The position numbers and the translations under genes were made by a program. Source: CAYMCO01 sp964388955 (GTDB lineage Bacteria; Chloroflexota; Anaerolineae; Anaerolineales; E44-bin32). From it: a stretch of 64,000 nucleotides of DNA. Numbering within the stretch: the stretch's first letter is position 1; each line of letters opens with the position of its first letter. The DNA lies in contig CAYMCO010000009.1 in the NCBI GenBank assembly GCA_964388955.1, positions 62,001-126,000 of the forward strand, read 5' to 3'. Below, in pieces: positions 15,509-24,068 of this stretch. The notes beneath the pieces are model-generated. The model was not told the DNA's origin. It worked only from the letters and a program-made list of their open reading frames with translations, and did no database searches.

Positions 15509-17865
15509 GCGCCGACCGGACAGGCAATGCGCATAGCCACCCAGAGAGATCGAAGCCGCGCCGCGGAGGCGTCTCAGTGAGGGCGCTTGCGGGGTGGCTG
15601 CCCCGAGGCTGGGTTCAAGAGGCGGCGCCGGTCGCATTGGTCGCTGCAGGCGCACTGGTGATCTTTGGCGGCATGCTCCTTCGCGGTGAGGTGCTCTTCT
15701 GGGGGACTCCCCTGTTGCAGTTTGTGCCGTGGCGTGAGACGGCGGTCGAGATGATATTGCGCGGCATCCCCCCGCTGTGGAACCCGTCCGTGGGTATGGG
15801 GGCGCCGCTGCTCGCCAACTACCAGTCGGCACTCCTTTACCCTCCAAATTGGATTCAGATGCTGGTTGGCGTGGCATGGGGGCAGGGCCTTCTCGTGGTG
15901 CTGCACGTAATCTGGGCGGGGGCCGGGATGGCTTTCCTGGGTCGCAAGTTGGGGCTCTCCAGCCTGGGCCGGAGCGTGGCGGCCCTCGGGTTCAGCCTCT
16001 CGAGCTACTCCATCGCACGGGCGGGCTTTCTAAGCATCAACGCCACACTGGCCTGGCTGCCCTGGTCCCTCCTGGCCAGCGAGGTGATGCTCGACGCACT
16101 CTGGTCAAGGGAGGGGCTGCGGCGCCAACTGCGGGTGGTCTTGATCCTCGGCCTGCTGTTCGGCTTGCAGTGGCTGGCGGGGCACGCCCAGACTGCCTGG
16201 TATAGCCTTGTGCTCGTCTGTGCCTGGGTCGCATGGCGCGCCTCCAGACGGGGATGGCGCTTCTTGGGCCGGTCGGGGTTGGGATTGGTGGGCGCGGGGG
16301 CGGTCGGCCTGGCTCTGGCAAGCGCCCAACTGCTCCCCACGATGGAGTATCTCTTGGGCTCCTACCGCGCGAGCAGCGTGGATCTGGATCTGGCGTTCCT
16401 GTATTCCTTCTCTCCGGTGCGGCTCTTCGGGTTGCTGCTGCCGGATGTGCTGGGCGATCCATCACGAGGCACGTATCACGGCTATGGCAATTTCTGGGAG
16501 GACGCGATTTATATCGGAGCCCTGCCCATCCTGCTCGCATTATCCGCCGGTGCGCGCGCCCTGCGCCGCAAAGGGACACATGCCAGGCTCGGGGTTTTTC
16601 TGCTTGCGGTATCCGTCGTGAGCTTCGTTTTCGCGTTGGGCGTCCACACCCCGGTGTTTCCCTGGTTGTTCGATCACATCCCGACGTTTTCCCTGTTCCA
16701 GGCTCCGACCCGCTGGTCCCTGCTGGCGGTTTTCTGCCTTTCTCTGCTCGCAGGGGTCGGGGCCCATCAGTGGAGCCCACCAAAGGATCGTACGCTCTAC
16801 TGGGTCCGGCTGGGGACGGCGGGCGCGGCGGCGATGGTCGTGACCGCCATCTTGGCCCGGCCGGCCTTCGAAGGCGGGGCCTCTGTTCTGGTGAGTTCAT
16901 TCACGCGCGCCGGCATCATGTTCATCGTCTCGGGGGTCTTGGCGCTGACGTATGAGCGCCTCCAGAGGGCCAGGCCGAGGGCGTGGATCTGGATGGTGGG
17001 GGTATTCGTCATGCTCGATCTTGCGCTTGCAGGCAGAGGGTTGAACCCCGCCACATCCGGGGGCCTGTATCAAGGTCCTTCCGATCTCCTTCGTGAGGTG
17101 GGCCGCCAGCACCGCGTGTATATGCCGGCGGGGATCGAATATGAACTGAAGTTCGAGACCTTCTTCCGTTTTGATACCTTCTTCCCCGGTGCGGATTGGA
17201 GGCAGGTGCGGGATCTCGGCATCCCAAACGTGACTTCCTTGGATGGGATCCCCTCTGTGAACAACTTCGACCCCATCCTTCCGGATCGCTACGCGCGCTG
17301 GATGGCGGAGTTGGAGAACAAGGAGGGGGCTGACCTTGAGCGGCTCCTCGCCTTGATGGATGTGGGGCATTATGCAGCCGAGGATGGGATGTCGTCCCTG
17401 CGCTATCTTCCCGTGTCTGGTGCGAAAAGAGTTCGGTTCGTCTCTCGAGCCCTTGCCGCGGCGGGACCGGAAGCCGCGCTGGAGCGCGTGATGGGACCCG
17501 AGTTTGATCCAGACCGCCGGGTTGTGATTGAGTCGGCGGAGATCGATGAGGCAGTCGCGCAGGGAGCCGGCGGCGCGCAGGAGCTGGAGCTGCGAGATCG
17601 GGGGCCCCTGTCGGTGGAGGTGAGCCTGGCCTCGGACGGCGGTGGGTGGTTGGTGCTATCCGACACCTGGTTTCCCGGCTGGAAATCGTTCGTAGACGGC
17701 AAGCGGGTCCCGCTTCTGCACGCCGACTATCTCTTCCGGGCCGTCCACATCCCGCCTGGCCGCCATGTGGTGCAGTTCAAGTATGCGCCCTGGGTTCAGA
17801 TCGCCGGCGCGGTGATCAGCTTGGCGGCGTGGGCGGCGCTCGGCGGGGGCCTATGGCGTTTGTGA
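15505..17865 (+). CDS. YfhO-family membrane protein, putative glycosyltransferase (second copy)
   Basis: About 786 residues. The first loop reads LFWGTPLLQFVPWRETAVEMILRGIPPLWNPSVGMGAPLLANYQSALLYPPNW, the classic YfhO/GT-C pattern with WNP...G.PL..N. Around 12 helices follow, then a large soluble tail ending LVLSDTWFPGWKSFVDGKRVPLLHADYLFRAVHIPPGRHVVQFKYAPW and one last helix. TTG 15505 overlaps the previous stop; GTG 15577 is an alternative start. It is a paralogue of the gene at 11742, so the operon alternates two types of membrane glycosyltransferase. Confidence 0.84.
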   Translation: MSADRTGNAHSHPERSKPRRGGVSVRALAGWLPRGWVQEAAPVALVAAGALVIFGGMLLRGEVLFWGTPLLQFVPWRETAVEMILRGIPPLWNPSVGMGAPLLANYQSALLYPPNWIQMLVGVAWGQGLLVVLHVIWAGAGMAFLGRKLGLSSLGRSVAALGFSLSSYSIARAGFLSINATLAWLPWSLLASEVMLDALWSREGLRRQLRVVLILGLLFGLQWLAGHAQTAWYSLVLVCAWVAWRASRRGWRFLGRSGLGLVGAGAVGLALASAQLLPTMEYLLGSYRASSVDLDLAFLYSFSPVRLFGLLLPDVLGDPSRGTYHGYGNFWEDAIYIGALPILLALSAGARALRRKGTHARLGVFLLAVSVVSFVFALGVHTPVFPWLFDHIPTFSLFQAPTRWSLLAVFCLSLLAGVGAHQWSPPKDRTLYWVRLGTAGAAAMVVTAILARPAFEGGASVLVSSFTRAGIMFIVSGVLALTYERLQRARPRAWIWMVGVFVMLDLALAGRGLNPATSGGLYQGPSDLLREVGRQHRVYMPAGIEYELKFETFFRFDTFFPGADWRQVRDLGIPNVTSLDGIPSVNNFDPILPDRYARWMAELENKEGADLERLLALMDVGHYAAEDGMSSLRYLPVSGAKRVRFVSRALAAAGPEAALERVMGPEFDPDRRVVIESAEIDEAVAQGAGGAQELELRDRGPLSVEVSLASDGGGWLVLSDTWFPGWKSFVDGKRVPLLHADYLFRAVHIPPGRHVVQFKYAPWVQIAGAVISLAAWAALGGGLWRL

Positions 17866-18956
17866 GGGGACTGAACGAGAGATGGGTACTCCTGATCACG
17901 GCATGCGTGGCGGTGGCGTACGTCTCGGCGCGGCTGTTTCAAGCGGGGGGCGATCCCGCCGCATTGGCGGAGATCGGAACTCGCTATGGGCAGGGCGTGC
18001 CGGACGGGACGGAGGGTTATGACGGGCAGTTCGCCTATTTCATCGCCCTCGACCCCAATCCGGAGCACGTGGCGCCCCACCTTGACGTACCCGCCTATCG
18101 TTATCAGCGCATTCTGTACCCGTTGCTGGCGCGCCTCTTGGCTTTGGGGCAGCCGGCCGCCATTCCGTGGGCGCTGATTGCGCTCAATTTGGCGGGGCAT
18201 CTGTTGGGCACCTGGGCGCTGGCCCGATGGTTGACCCTCTCGGGATCTCGAGCCGCCTACGCGTTGATCTACGGCCTCTGGGTGGGTTTGATCATCTCCT
18301 TGGGGACCGATCTAAGCGAGCCGCTGGCGTTCGGCCTGATCACGCTGGCATGGCTTTTCAGGAAGCGCGGCGGGATGATCGGTGGGGCGCTGCTTCTCAC
18401 CGCGTCGCTGTTTGCCAAGGAGACCAGTTCGCTGTTCCTGATGGCCGCGCTGGCGGCCGATGTGTTTGCGCGTCGCTGGCGCCGGGGGGTGGCACCGCTG
18501 CTCCTGGGGGCGTTGGCCTTTGGGATCTGGCAAATATGGCTCTGGCGGCAATTCGGAAGCTTCGGGATTGGAACCGGCGGAGCCATGGCGACGCCCTTCG
18601 AGTATATCCCCTTCTTGGGCTTCTTCCGCATCGCGCTGGCCAGCCCCGCCGCATTTGCCCTCTTCGCCCTCGCCTTCGGCCCATTTGTGATCCTGCCGGC
18701 CATATGGGCGCTTGTAAAGGCAGGCAGGGCTGTCGTCGCGGGGGCGCGAGATTCTGGGCTGTGGGCGATGCTCCTGAATGGCCTGGTGATCGTCTTTCTC
18801 CCGTTTTCGACCTTTCGGGAGCCCTTGGGCCTGGTGCGAATCGCCACTGGGACCTATCTGGGCATTCTCCTCTTTGCCGCGCCGCGGGGCCGGAATCGGA
18901 TCCTCAACTACGGCTTCATCTCTTTCGCGATGCTCGCCATGTTGATAAATGGTTGA
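17853..18956 (+). CDS. Membrane protein, putative GT-C-type protein
   Basis: About 367 residues with 8-9 helices. The first loop has GTEGYDGQFAYFIALDPNP and AYRYQRILYPLLARLLALG, a pattern seen in a family of bacterial membrane proteins annotated as cell-surface glycopolymer or GT-C-like, with the YDGQ acidic residue as likely catalytic base. I start at ATG 17853, which overlaps the preceding YfhO gene by 13 bases. It is the last gene of the five-gene run. Function is inferred only from topology and neighbours. Confidence 0.68.
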   Translation: MAFVRGLNERWVLLITACVAVAYVSARLFQAGGDPAALAEIGTRYGQGVPDGTEGYDGQFAYFIALDPNPEHVAPHLDVPAYRYQRILYPLLARLLALGQPAAIPWALIALNLAGHLLGTWALARWLTLSGSRAAYALIYGLWVGLIISLGTDLSEPLAFGLITLAWLFRKRGGMIGGALLLTASLFAKETSSLFLMAALAADVFARRWRRGVAPLLLGALAFGIWQIWLWRQFGSFGIGTGGAMATPFEYIPFLGFFRIALASPAAFALFALAFGPFVILPAIWALVKAGRAVVAGARDSGLWAMLLNGLVIVFLPFSTFREPLGLVRIATGTYLGILLFAAPRGRNRILNYGFISFAMLAMLING

Positions 18957-19233
18957 ACCGGCCGCTTCCTTCCCACGTAGAGATTAGGGATGGATGGGTT
19001 CCGCCTCTCGGGGCCGGCGGCATTCGAAGCGGAACATCATGGATCGCTCCGGCGTCCGCCCACCTCCAACGATGTCGATCGCGAGGATCGCTTCTCCGGC
19101 GCGACGCGCACCCGCCTACCTCCACGATCCGAAACAGGTTAGAATCAGTCGGAGGCGCCCCGGTCGCGTCGTGAAAGGCGGCCGGGATCGGTGGCGCTTA
19201 CCGGTCCACCGGCGGAACGGATAAGGAGCCCTT
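18957..19233. other. Intergenic spacer before the MoxR operon
   Basis: 277 bases with no convincing gene. TAGAAT at 19140-19145 could be a -10 element for moxR, without a good -35. A clear AAGGAG sits directly before GTG 19234. Confidence 0.4.
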
Positions 19234-20181
19234 GTGGAGAATACACAGCAGTTTGCCCAGGGAATTATGGACAATGTGGCCACGGTGATCGTGGGAAAGC
19301 CGGAGGCCATCCGCGAGATCGTCATCGGATTGCTGTGCCGCGGTCACGTGTTGATCGAGGATGTGCCTGGAACAGGGAAGACCGTACTTGCCAAGAGCCT
19401 GGCGCGTTCCATCGGATGCACCTTCAGCCGGATTCAGTTCACCCCGGATATGCTGCCGAGCGATGTGACGGGAGTGTCAATCTATAATCAGAAGACCCAA
19501 GAGTTCGAGTTTCGCCCAGGGCCGATCATGGCCCAGATCGTGTTGACCGATGAGATCAACCGCGCCACGCCAAAAACTCAATCGGCGTTGCTCGAGGCGA
19601 TGGAGGAGCATCAGGTGACGGTCGACGGGGTCACCTATGCCGTCCCGGAGCCTTTCATGGTCCTCGCTACGCAGAATCCGATCGAGTACGAGGGAACCTT
19701 CCCACTTCCCGAGGCGCAAATGGACCGTTTCCTGATGCGAATCAGCCTGGGCTATCCCTCCCACCGGTATGAGATTGAAATGGTGGAGGACCAGCAGATT
19801 CGTCATCCGCTCGAATCTCTGGGACAGGTGGCCTCCGCCGATGACCTCGTGGCCGCGCAGTGGGCAATTCGGGAGGTGGAAGTGGCCCCGGAGTTGAAGG
19901 AGTACATCGTGAACCTGGTTTCGGCGACGCGAAGCCACGCCGAGTTGTATCTGGGGTCGAGCCCCAGGGGGAGCCTTGCACTCTTCCGCACTGCCCAGGC
20001 CTTGGCTGCCACCGAGGGCCGCCGCTTTGTTATCCCCGACGACATCAAGGCGATGGCCGTGTCGACCTTGGCGCACCGGGTGATCGTGGGTTCGGCGGCC
20101 CGCATCGGCGAATTGGAGCCCCGGCAGTTGATCCGAGAGATCCTGAACAGCGTTCCGGCGCCCGGAGGCGAAATCTCCTGA
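19234..20181 (+). CDS. MoxR-family AAA+ ATPase
   Basis: Cytoplasmic AAA+ chaperone of 315 residues, usually acting with a DUF58 protein and often von Willebrand factor A proteins in maturation of enzyme complexes or envelope responses. Walker A EDVPGTGKT (about 45-53), the MoxR signature FTPDMLPSDVTG, Walker B VLTDEINRATPKTQSALLEAMEE and sensor LATQNPIEYEGTFPLPEAQMDRF are all intact. GTG 19234 has AAGGAG six bases upstream. The stop overlaps the DUF58 start (TGATG). Confidence 0.93.
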   Translation: MENTQQFAQGIMDNVATVIVGKPEAIREIVIGLLCRGHVLIEDVPGTGKTVLAKSLARSIGCTFSRIQFTPDMLPSDVTGVSIYNQKTQEFEFRPGPIMAQIVLTDEINRATPKTQSALLEAMEEHQVTVDGVTYAVPEPFMVLATQNPIEYEGTFPLPEAQMDRFLMRISLGYPSHRYEIEMVEDQQIRHPLESLGQVASADDLVAAQWAIREVEVAPELKEYIVNLVSATRSHAELYLGSSPRGSLALFRTAQALAATEGRRFVIPDDIKAMAVSTLAHRVIVGSAARIGELEPRQLIREILNSVPAPGGEIS

Positions 20182-21530
20182 TGTCACGCAATGCCGTTGT
20201 CGTGCTTGTGCTCTTTGCGCTCAGCCTGCTTGGCGCAAGGGGAACGGGCCGGCCCGTTTTCTACAGCCTCAGCTACCTCTGGGGCGGCGTGCTGATCGTC
20301 TCCTTTCTGTGGTCTCGCTTCGCGCTGCGCGGGGTGAGCCTGGAGCGCATGCCCCGCTCAACGCGCTCCCAGGTCGGGCATCTCCTTATCGAGCGCTTCA
20401 TCCTGCGCAATCAGAGCCGGATCCCCAAGGTGTGGGTCGAAGTGCGTGACGAATCCAACTTGCCGGGGCAATGGGCAGCGTCCCTCATTATCGGCGGAAG
20501 ATCTGCCCTGAGCCGCCGGACATCAGGGCATCGGGCATCCTCCGTGCTGCTGGGCCTCACGCCGAACCATGTCCGGGTATGGCTGGCGCGCACCCTATGT
20601 ACCCAGCGCGGGGTGTTCCGGTTGGGGCCCGCCGTGCTGGGCTCGGGCGACCCCTTCGGGCTCTTCCCCGTCACCCGGGCGGTGCGGGAGACGGCCAACG
20701 TCATCGTGCTCCCACAAACGGTGCCCATCACCGGATTTCCAACCCCCTCGGGCCGGCTTCCCGGAGGGGACGCTCTCCAGCAGCGAACCCATCAAGTCAC
20801 GACGAACGCGGCGGGGGTTCGGGATTATGCCCCCGGGGATAGCCTCAACCGCATTCACTGGCGATCCACGGCCAGACAGCGCAAGCTGATCGTCAAGGAG
20901 TTCGAGTTGGACCCGATGGCCGAAATGTGGGTGGTGATGGACGCATCGGGAGCTACCCAGCGCACGCTGGCAAGCAGGGTAGAGGAACAAGAGGAGTATA
21001 CAGTGCGCGCCTTTCGCAGGAATGTCCAGATCCCGCTCCCGCCCTCGACCGAGGAATATGGGGTGAGCATCGCGGCGTCTCTCGTCACGCACATGATGGA
21101 GCGGGATCGCGCCGTCGGCTTCGCGGCTTATGGGCGCAGGCGGCATGTGATTCAAGCGGACAGAGGCGCTTCCCAATTGCACAGGATCCTCGAGACGCTT
21201 GCCGTGCTGGACGCGGCGGGCACCCTGAGCCTGGATCAGTTGATCCGCCTTGACGGGCAGCGCATTCCGCGCGGCTCGACGGTGATCGTGATCACGGCCG
21301 ATTCAAGCCCGGAGGTCCCTTCGTGGATCAACCACCTCCGGCGCACGGGCCGCTCTCCGGTGCTGGTGCTCCTGGATGCGGGGAGCTTTGGCGGGGCGCC
21401 GGGCAGCACGGCCATCGCGAACGCGGTCAGCCGGCTGGGTGTGATCGTCAAGGTGGTTCGACGCGGTGATTCATTGGAGACGGCCCTCTCCTCCGGGCCA
21501 GGAGTAAGGCGCTTTGTCCGGGCTGCGTGA
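20181..21530 (+). CDS. DUF58 domain protein
   Basis: About 449 residues. Two N-terminal hydrophobic segments (about 5-20 and 28-48) anchor it; the DUF58 core carries the signature GVRDYAPGDSLNRIHWRSTARQRKLIVKEFE. The fold is vWA-like, but whether its metal site is complete cannot be judged by eye. It is the standard partner of MoxR ATPases. ATG 20181 is chosen because it is coupled to the moxR stop; the longer frame lies inside moxR. Confidence 0.9.
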   Translation: MSRNAVVVLVLFALSLLGARGTGRPVFYSLSYLWGGVLIVSFLWSRFALRGVSLERMPRSTRSQVGHLLIERFILRNQSRIPKVWVEVRDESNLPGQWAASLIIGGRSALSRRTSGHRASSVLLGLTPNHVRVWLARTLCTQRGVFRLGPAVLGSGDPFGLFPVTRAVRETANVIVLPQTVPITGFPTPSGRLPGGDALQQRTHQVTTNAAGVRDYAPGDSLNRIHWRSTARQRKLIVKEFELDPMAEMWVVMDASGATQRTLASRVEEQEEYTVRAFRRNVQIPLPPSTEEYGVSIAASLVTHMMERDRAVGFAAYGRRRHVIQADRGASQLHRILETLAVLDAAGTLSLDQLIRLDGQRIPRGSTVIVITADSSPEVPSWINHLRRTGRSPVLVLLDAGSFGGAPGSTAIANAVSRLGVIVKVVRRGDSLETALSSGPGVRRFVRAA

Positions 21531-21540
21531 AGGAGGGCTG

Positions 21541-23130
21541 TTGGCCTCAGATCCGATGGCGGGCTTCCGGGGCAGGGGGCTGCTGTACGGGGCGGTGTTC
21601 GTGGGCGGCCTCACCTCGTTGGGGATAGAGCTGACCGCCTCCCGTTTGCTCGGCAATATCTTCGGCACCAGCAATCTCGTCTGGGCCAACATCATCGGCC
21701 TGATCCTGGTGTATCTCACCGCGGGCTACTTCATCGGGGGGCGTTGGGCCGATCGCTCGCCATACACGACCACTTTCTATCGGTTGCTGGCTTGGGCGTC
21801 CTTCAGTGCGGGGCTGGTGCCGATTGTCGCCGCTCCCACACTGCGAATGGCGGCGGCCGCAGTGCGCCAGCTAGATGCGGCCGTGATGATCGGCTCATTC
21901 ATCTCTATGCTGGTGTTGTTCAGCATCCCCGTCACGTTGCTTGGATGCGTCTCACCCTTCGCCATCCGGCTGGCGCTCGATTCTACCGAGCGGGCAGGCC
22001 AGGTGTCCGGGCACATTTACGCCATCTCTACTCTGGGTTCCATACTGGGGACGTTTCTGCCGGTGCTGGTATTGATACCGACGATTGGGACGGCGCGCAC
22101 CTTTCTGGTCCTGAGTCTCGCTCTGATGGCTGTGGCGCTGGCGGGCTTGTGGAGCGCGAAGGCGAGACCGGTGCGGTACCTCTGGATGCCCCTGGTTCTC
22201 GTGGTGCTGGCGGTCTTGACCTTCCCGAATTCGATCAAGGCCACAGAGGGCCAGGTGTATGAGGGGGAGTCGGCCTACAACTACATTGAGGTGGTGGAGC
22301 GGGGCGGTGTGCGCTATCTGCTGCTCAACGAGGGCCAGGGGGTGCACTCGATCTATGACCCGGACCAACTGGCCACTTTCGGCACCTGGGACTATTTCCT
22401 GGCCGCGCCGTTCTATAACGCCGCTCCGTTTCCCCCCGAGGCGGTCCAACGTCTGGGAATCGTCGGTCTGGCCGCGGGTACGATCGCCAGACAATACACA
22501 GCCGTGTTTGGGCCCATCCCCATCGACGGATGGGAAATCGATCCGGAGATCATCGCGGTGGGGCGGGAATACTTCGACATGCGGGAACCGAATCTGAATG
22601 CCATTCCCGAGGATGGCCGCTGGGGCCTGGAGCACAGCCCCTACTTGTACAGCGTGATCGCCATCGATGCCTACCGGCCGCCCTATATCCCCTGGCACCT
22701 CACAACAAAGGAATTCTTCCGCTCCGTGTATGCCCGTTTGGAGCCCTCCGGCGCGCTGGCGATCAACGTCTGGCGCACGCCCCAAGATCGCCGGCTGGTG
22801 GACGCGATGGCCGCCACGATCGGCGAAGTGTTTCCCTCGGTGCGCGTTGTGGATGTGCCGGATACGTTCAACAGCGTGATCTTTGCCACGGTGAAGCAGA
22901 CCGGGGATGCCAATCTGCTTGAGAACCTGCGCATATTGAATTCGGCGGAGAATACACATCCCTTGCTGTTGGACGCCCTGACTCTCGCCGCGGTCAACGC
23001 GAAGCCAACTCCGCAAGGGGGTGTGATCTTCACCGACGACCTGGCTCCTGTCGAGCGAATCGCCAATTCGATCGTGCTGCGGTTCGTGCTGCAGGGGGGA
23101 TTCGCCTCCTTGCCGGCGGTGGGAGAGTAG
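21541..23130 (+). CDS. Membrane-fused spermidine-synthase-like protein
   Basis: About 529 residues: 6-7 helices (about 10-230) followed by an aminopropyltransferase/methyltransferase-like Rossmann domain. In the domain GIVGLAAGTIARQY is the nucleotide loop and DGWEIDPEIIAVGREYF the acidic loop. AIDAYRPPYIPWHLTTKEFF occupies the place of the catalytic D-x-F segment. These 'fused' proteins are common in Chloroflexota and their substrate is unknown; polyamine synthesis is not assured. TTG 21541 is preferred because AAGGAGG precedes it by 4-5 bases; ATG 21556 is an alternative. It follows DUF58 by 10 bases. Confidence 0.82.
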   Translation: MASDPMAGFRGRGLLYGAVFVGGLTSLGIELTASRLLGNIFGTSNLVWANIIGLILVYLTAGYFIGGRWADRSPYTTTFYRLLAWASFSAGLVPIVAAPTLRMAAAAVRQLDAAVMIGSFISMLVLFSIPVTLLGCVSPFAIRLALDSTERAGQVSGHIYAISTLGSILGTFLPVLVLIPTIGTARTFLVLSLALMAVALAGLWSAKARPVRYLWMPLVLVVLAVLTFPNSIKATEGQVYEGESAYNYIEVVERGGVRYLLLNEGQGVHSIYDPDQLATFGTWDYFLAAPFYNAAPFPPEAVQRLGIVGLAAGTIARQYTAVFGPIPIDGWEIDPEIIAVGREYFDMREPNLNAIPEDGRWGLEHSPYLYSVIAIDAYRPPYIPWHLTTKEFFRSVYARLEPSGALAINVWRTPQDRRLVDAMAATIGEVFPSVRVVDVPDTFNSVIFATVKQTGDANLLENLRILNSAENTHPLLLDALTLAAVNAKPTPQGGVIFTDDLAPVERIANSIVLRFVLQGGFASLPAVGE

Positions 23131-23132
23131 GA

Positions 23133-23846
23133 ATGGACACGACAGGCCCGGATCGCCGCGGACCACGGCTGGCAGCGATACTCTTGTCCCTGCTTGTGCC
23201 TATCGCACTGCTGCTGGGGGGAGTGCGGATGCTGCTCACGGACTCCTTTGTCCAGATCGAGTATCGCACGCCCGGCTTTCCCCCTGACCCCTACGGTTTC
23301 GACCGGGGAGATCGACTCAAATGGGGCACTATCGCCCTGCAGTATCTGCTGAACGATCAAGGAATCGATTTCCTCGGCGATCTGCGTTTCGACACGGGAG
23401 AGCCCGTCTTCAACGCGCGCGAACTGAGCCACATGCAGGATGTCAAGCGACTGACCCGACTTGTGCTCCGCGCCTGGCCGGTCGCGCTGCTGAACGTGGG
23501 CCTGCTGTGCGTGGCCATCTATCTGTGGGCCGGCTCGAATGTGGTCTGGAAGGCATTGGGGCGCGGTTCACTGCTGACGTTGATCCTGATGGGCGTGTTG
23601 ATCCTCGGTGTGGCGGCGGCATTCCAGTTCGTGTTTGTTGGATTCCATCACATCTTCTTCGAGGGAGATACCTGGCTGTTCAAGTACAGCGACACTCTGA
23701 TCCGTCTCTTCCCGGAGCGCTTCTGGCGAGACACCTTCATCGCCCTGGTTGCCGGCGTGGCTGCGCAGGCTCTGATCCTGCGCTGGATCGCGCAATGGGC
23801 TGGAGGAAAGGCTGCGGACGAACAGCGGCCGGGCGCGGAGGGCTAG
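23133..23846 (+). CDS. DUF1461 (TIGR01906-type) integral membrane protein
   Basis: About 237 residues, with helices near 12-36, 108-130, 145-170 and 200-220. Family features seen are an early extracellular loop with GFDRGDRLKWG and YLL, then ELSHMQDVKRL, and FHHIFFEGDTWLFKYSDTLIRLFPERFWRDTF. The function is unknown. It starts 2 bases after the spermidine-synthase-like gene and ends the MoxR run. Confidence 0.87.
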   Translation: MDTTGPDRRGPRLAAILLSLLVPIALLLGGVRMLLTDSFVQIEYRTPGFPPDPYGFDRGDRLKWGTIALQYLLNDQGIDFLGDLRFDTGEPVFNARELSHMQDVKRLTRLVLRAWPVALLNVGLLCVAIYLWAGSNVVWKALGRGSLLTLILMGVLILGVAAAFQFVFVGFHHIFFEGDTWLFKYSDTLIRLFPERFWRDTFIALVAGVAAQALILRWIAQWAGGKAADEQRPGAEG

Positions 23847-24000
23847 CTCATCGAGCGCCGCTTGCCGACGAGCACCCGAACTCGCGAAGCTTGTGAGCGT
23901 CGAGGCGCCCCGGCATCCGTTTGCACGGCCTGCCGATGCCCAAGGCATGCACCTTGCAGCCTCTTCTTTGGGGCAGACGGGCGAAGGCCGGTATGCCTCG

Positions 24001-24029
24001 TTGACGCTTGAATCCACCTTTGGTATATT
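24001..24029 (+). promoter_or_regulatory. Sigma70-type promoter for yvcK
   Basis: TTGACG (24001-24006) and TATATT (24024-24029) are 17 bases apart, a near-consensus pair in the 186-base gap after DUF1461. The transcription start is expected near 24036. Confidence 0.7.
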
Positions 24030-24068
24030 GCGTTGGCTGTGAGCATGAAGTCCACTGGCAGGCAACAT

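Noticed and set aside
10177..18956. Calling the membrane cluster an O-antigen/teichoic acid locus
   Set aside because: There are no polymerase, flippase or nucleotide-sugar genes; only the membrane glycosyltransferase-like folds are supported.
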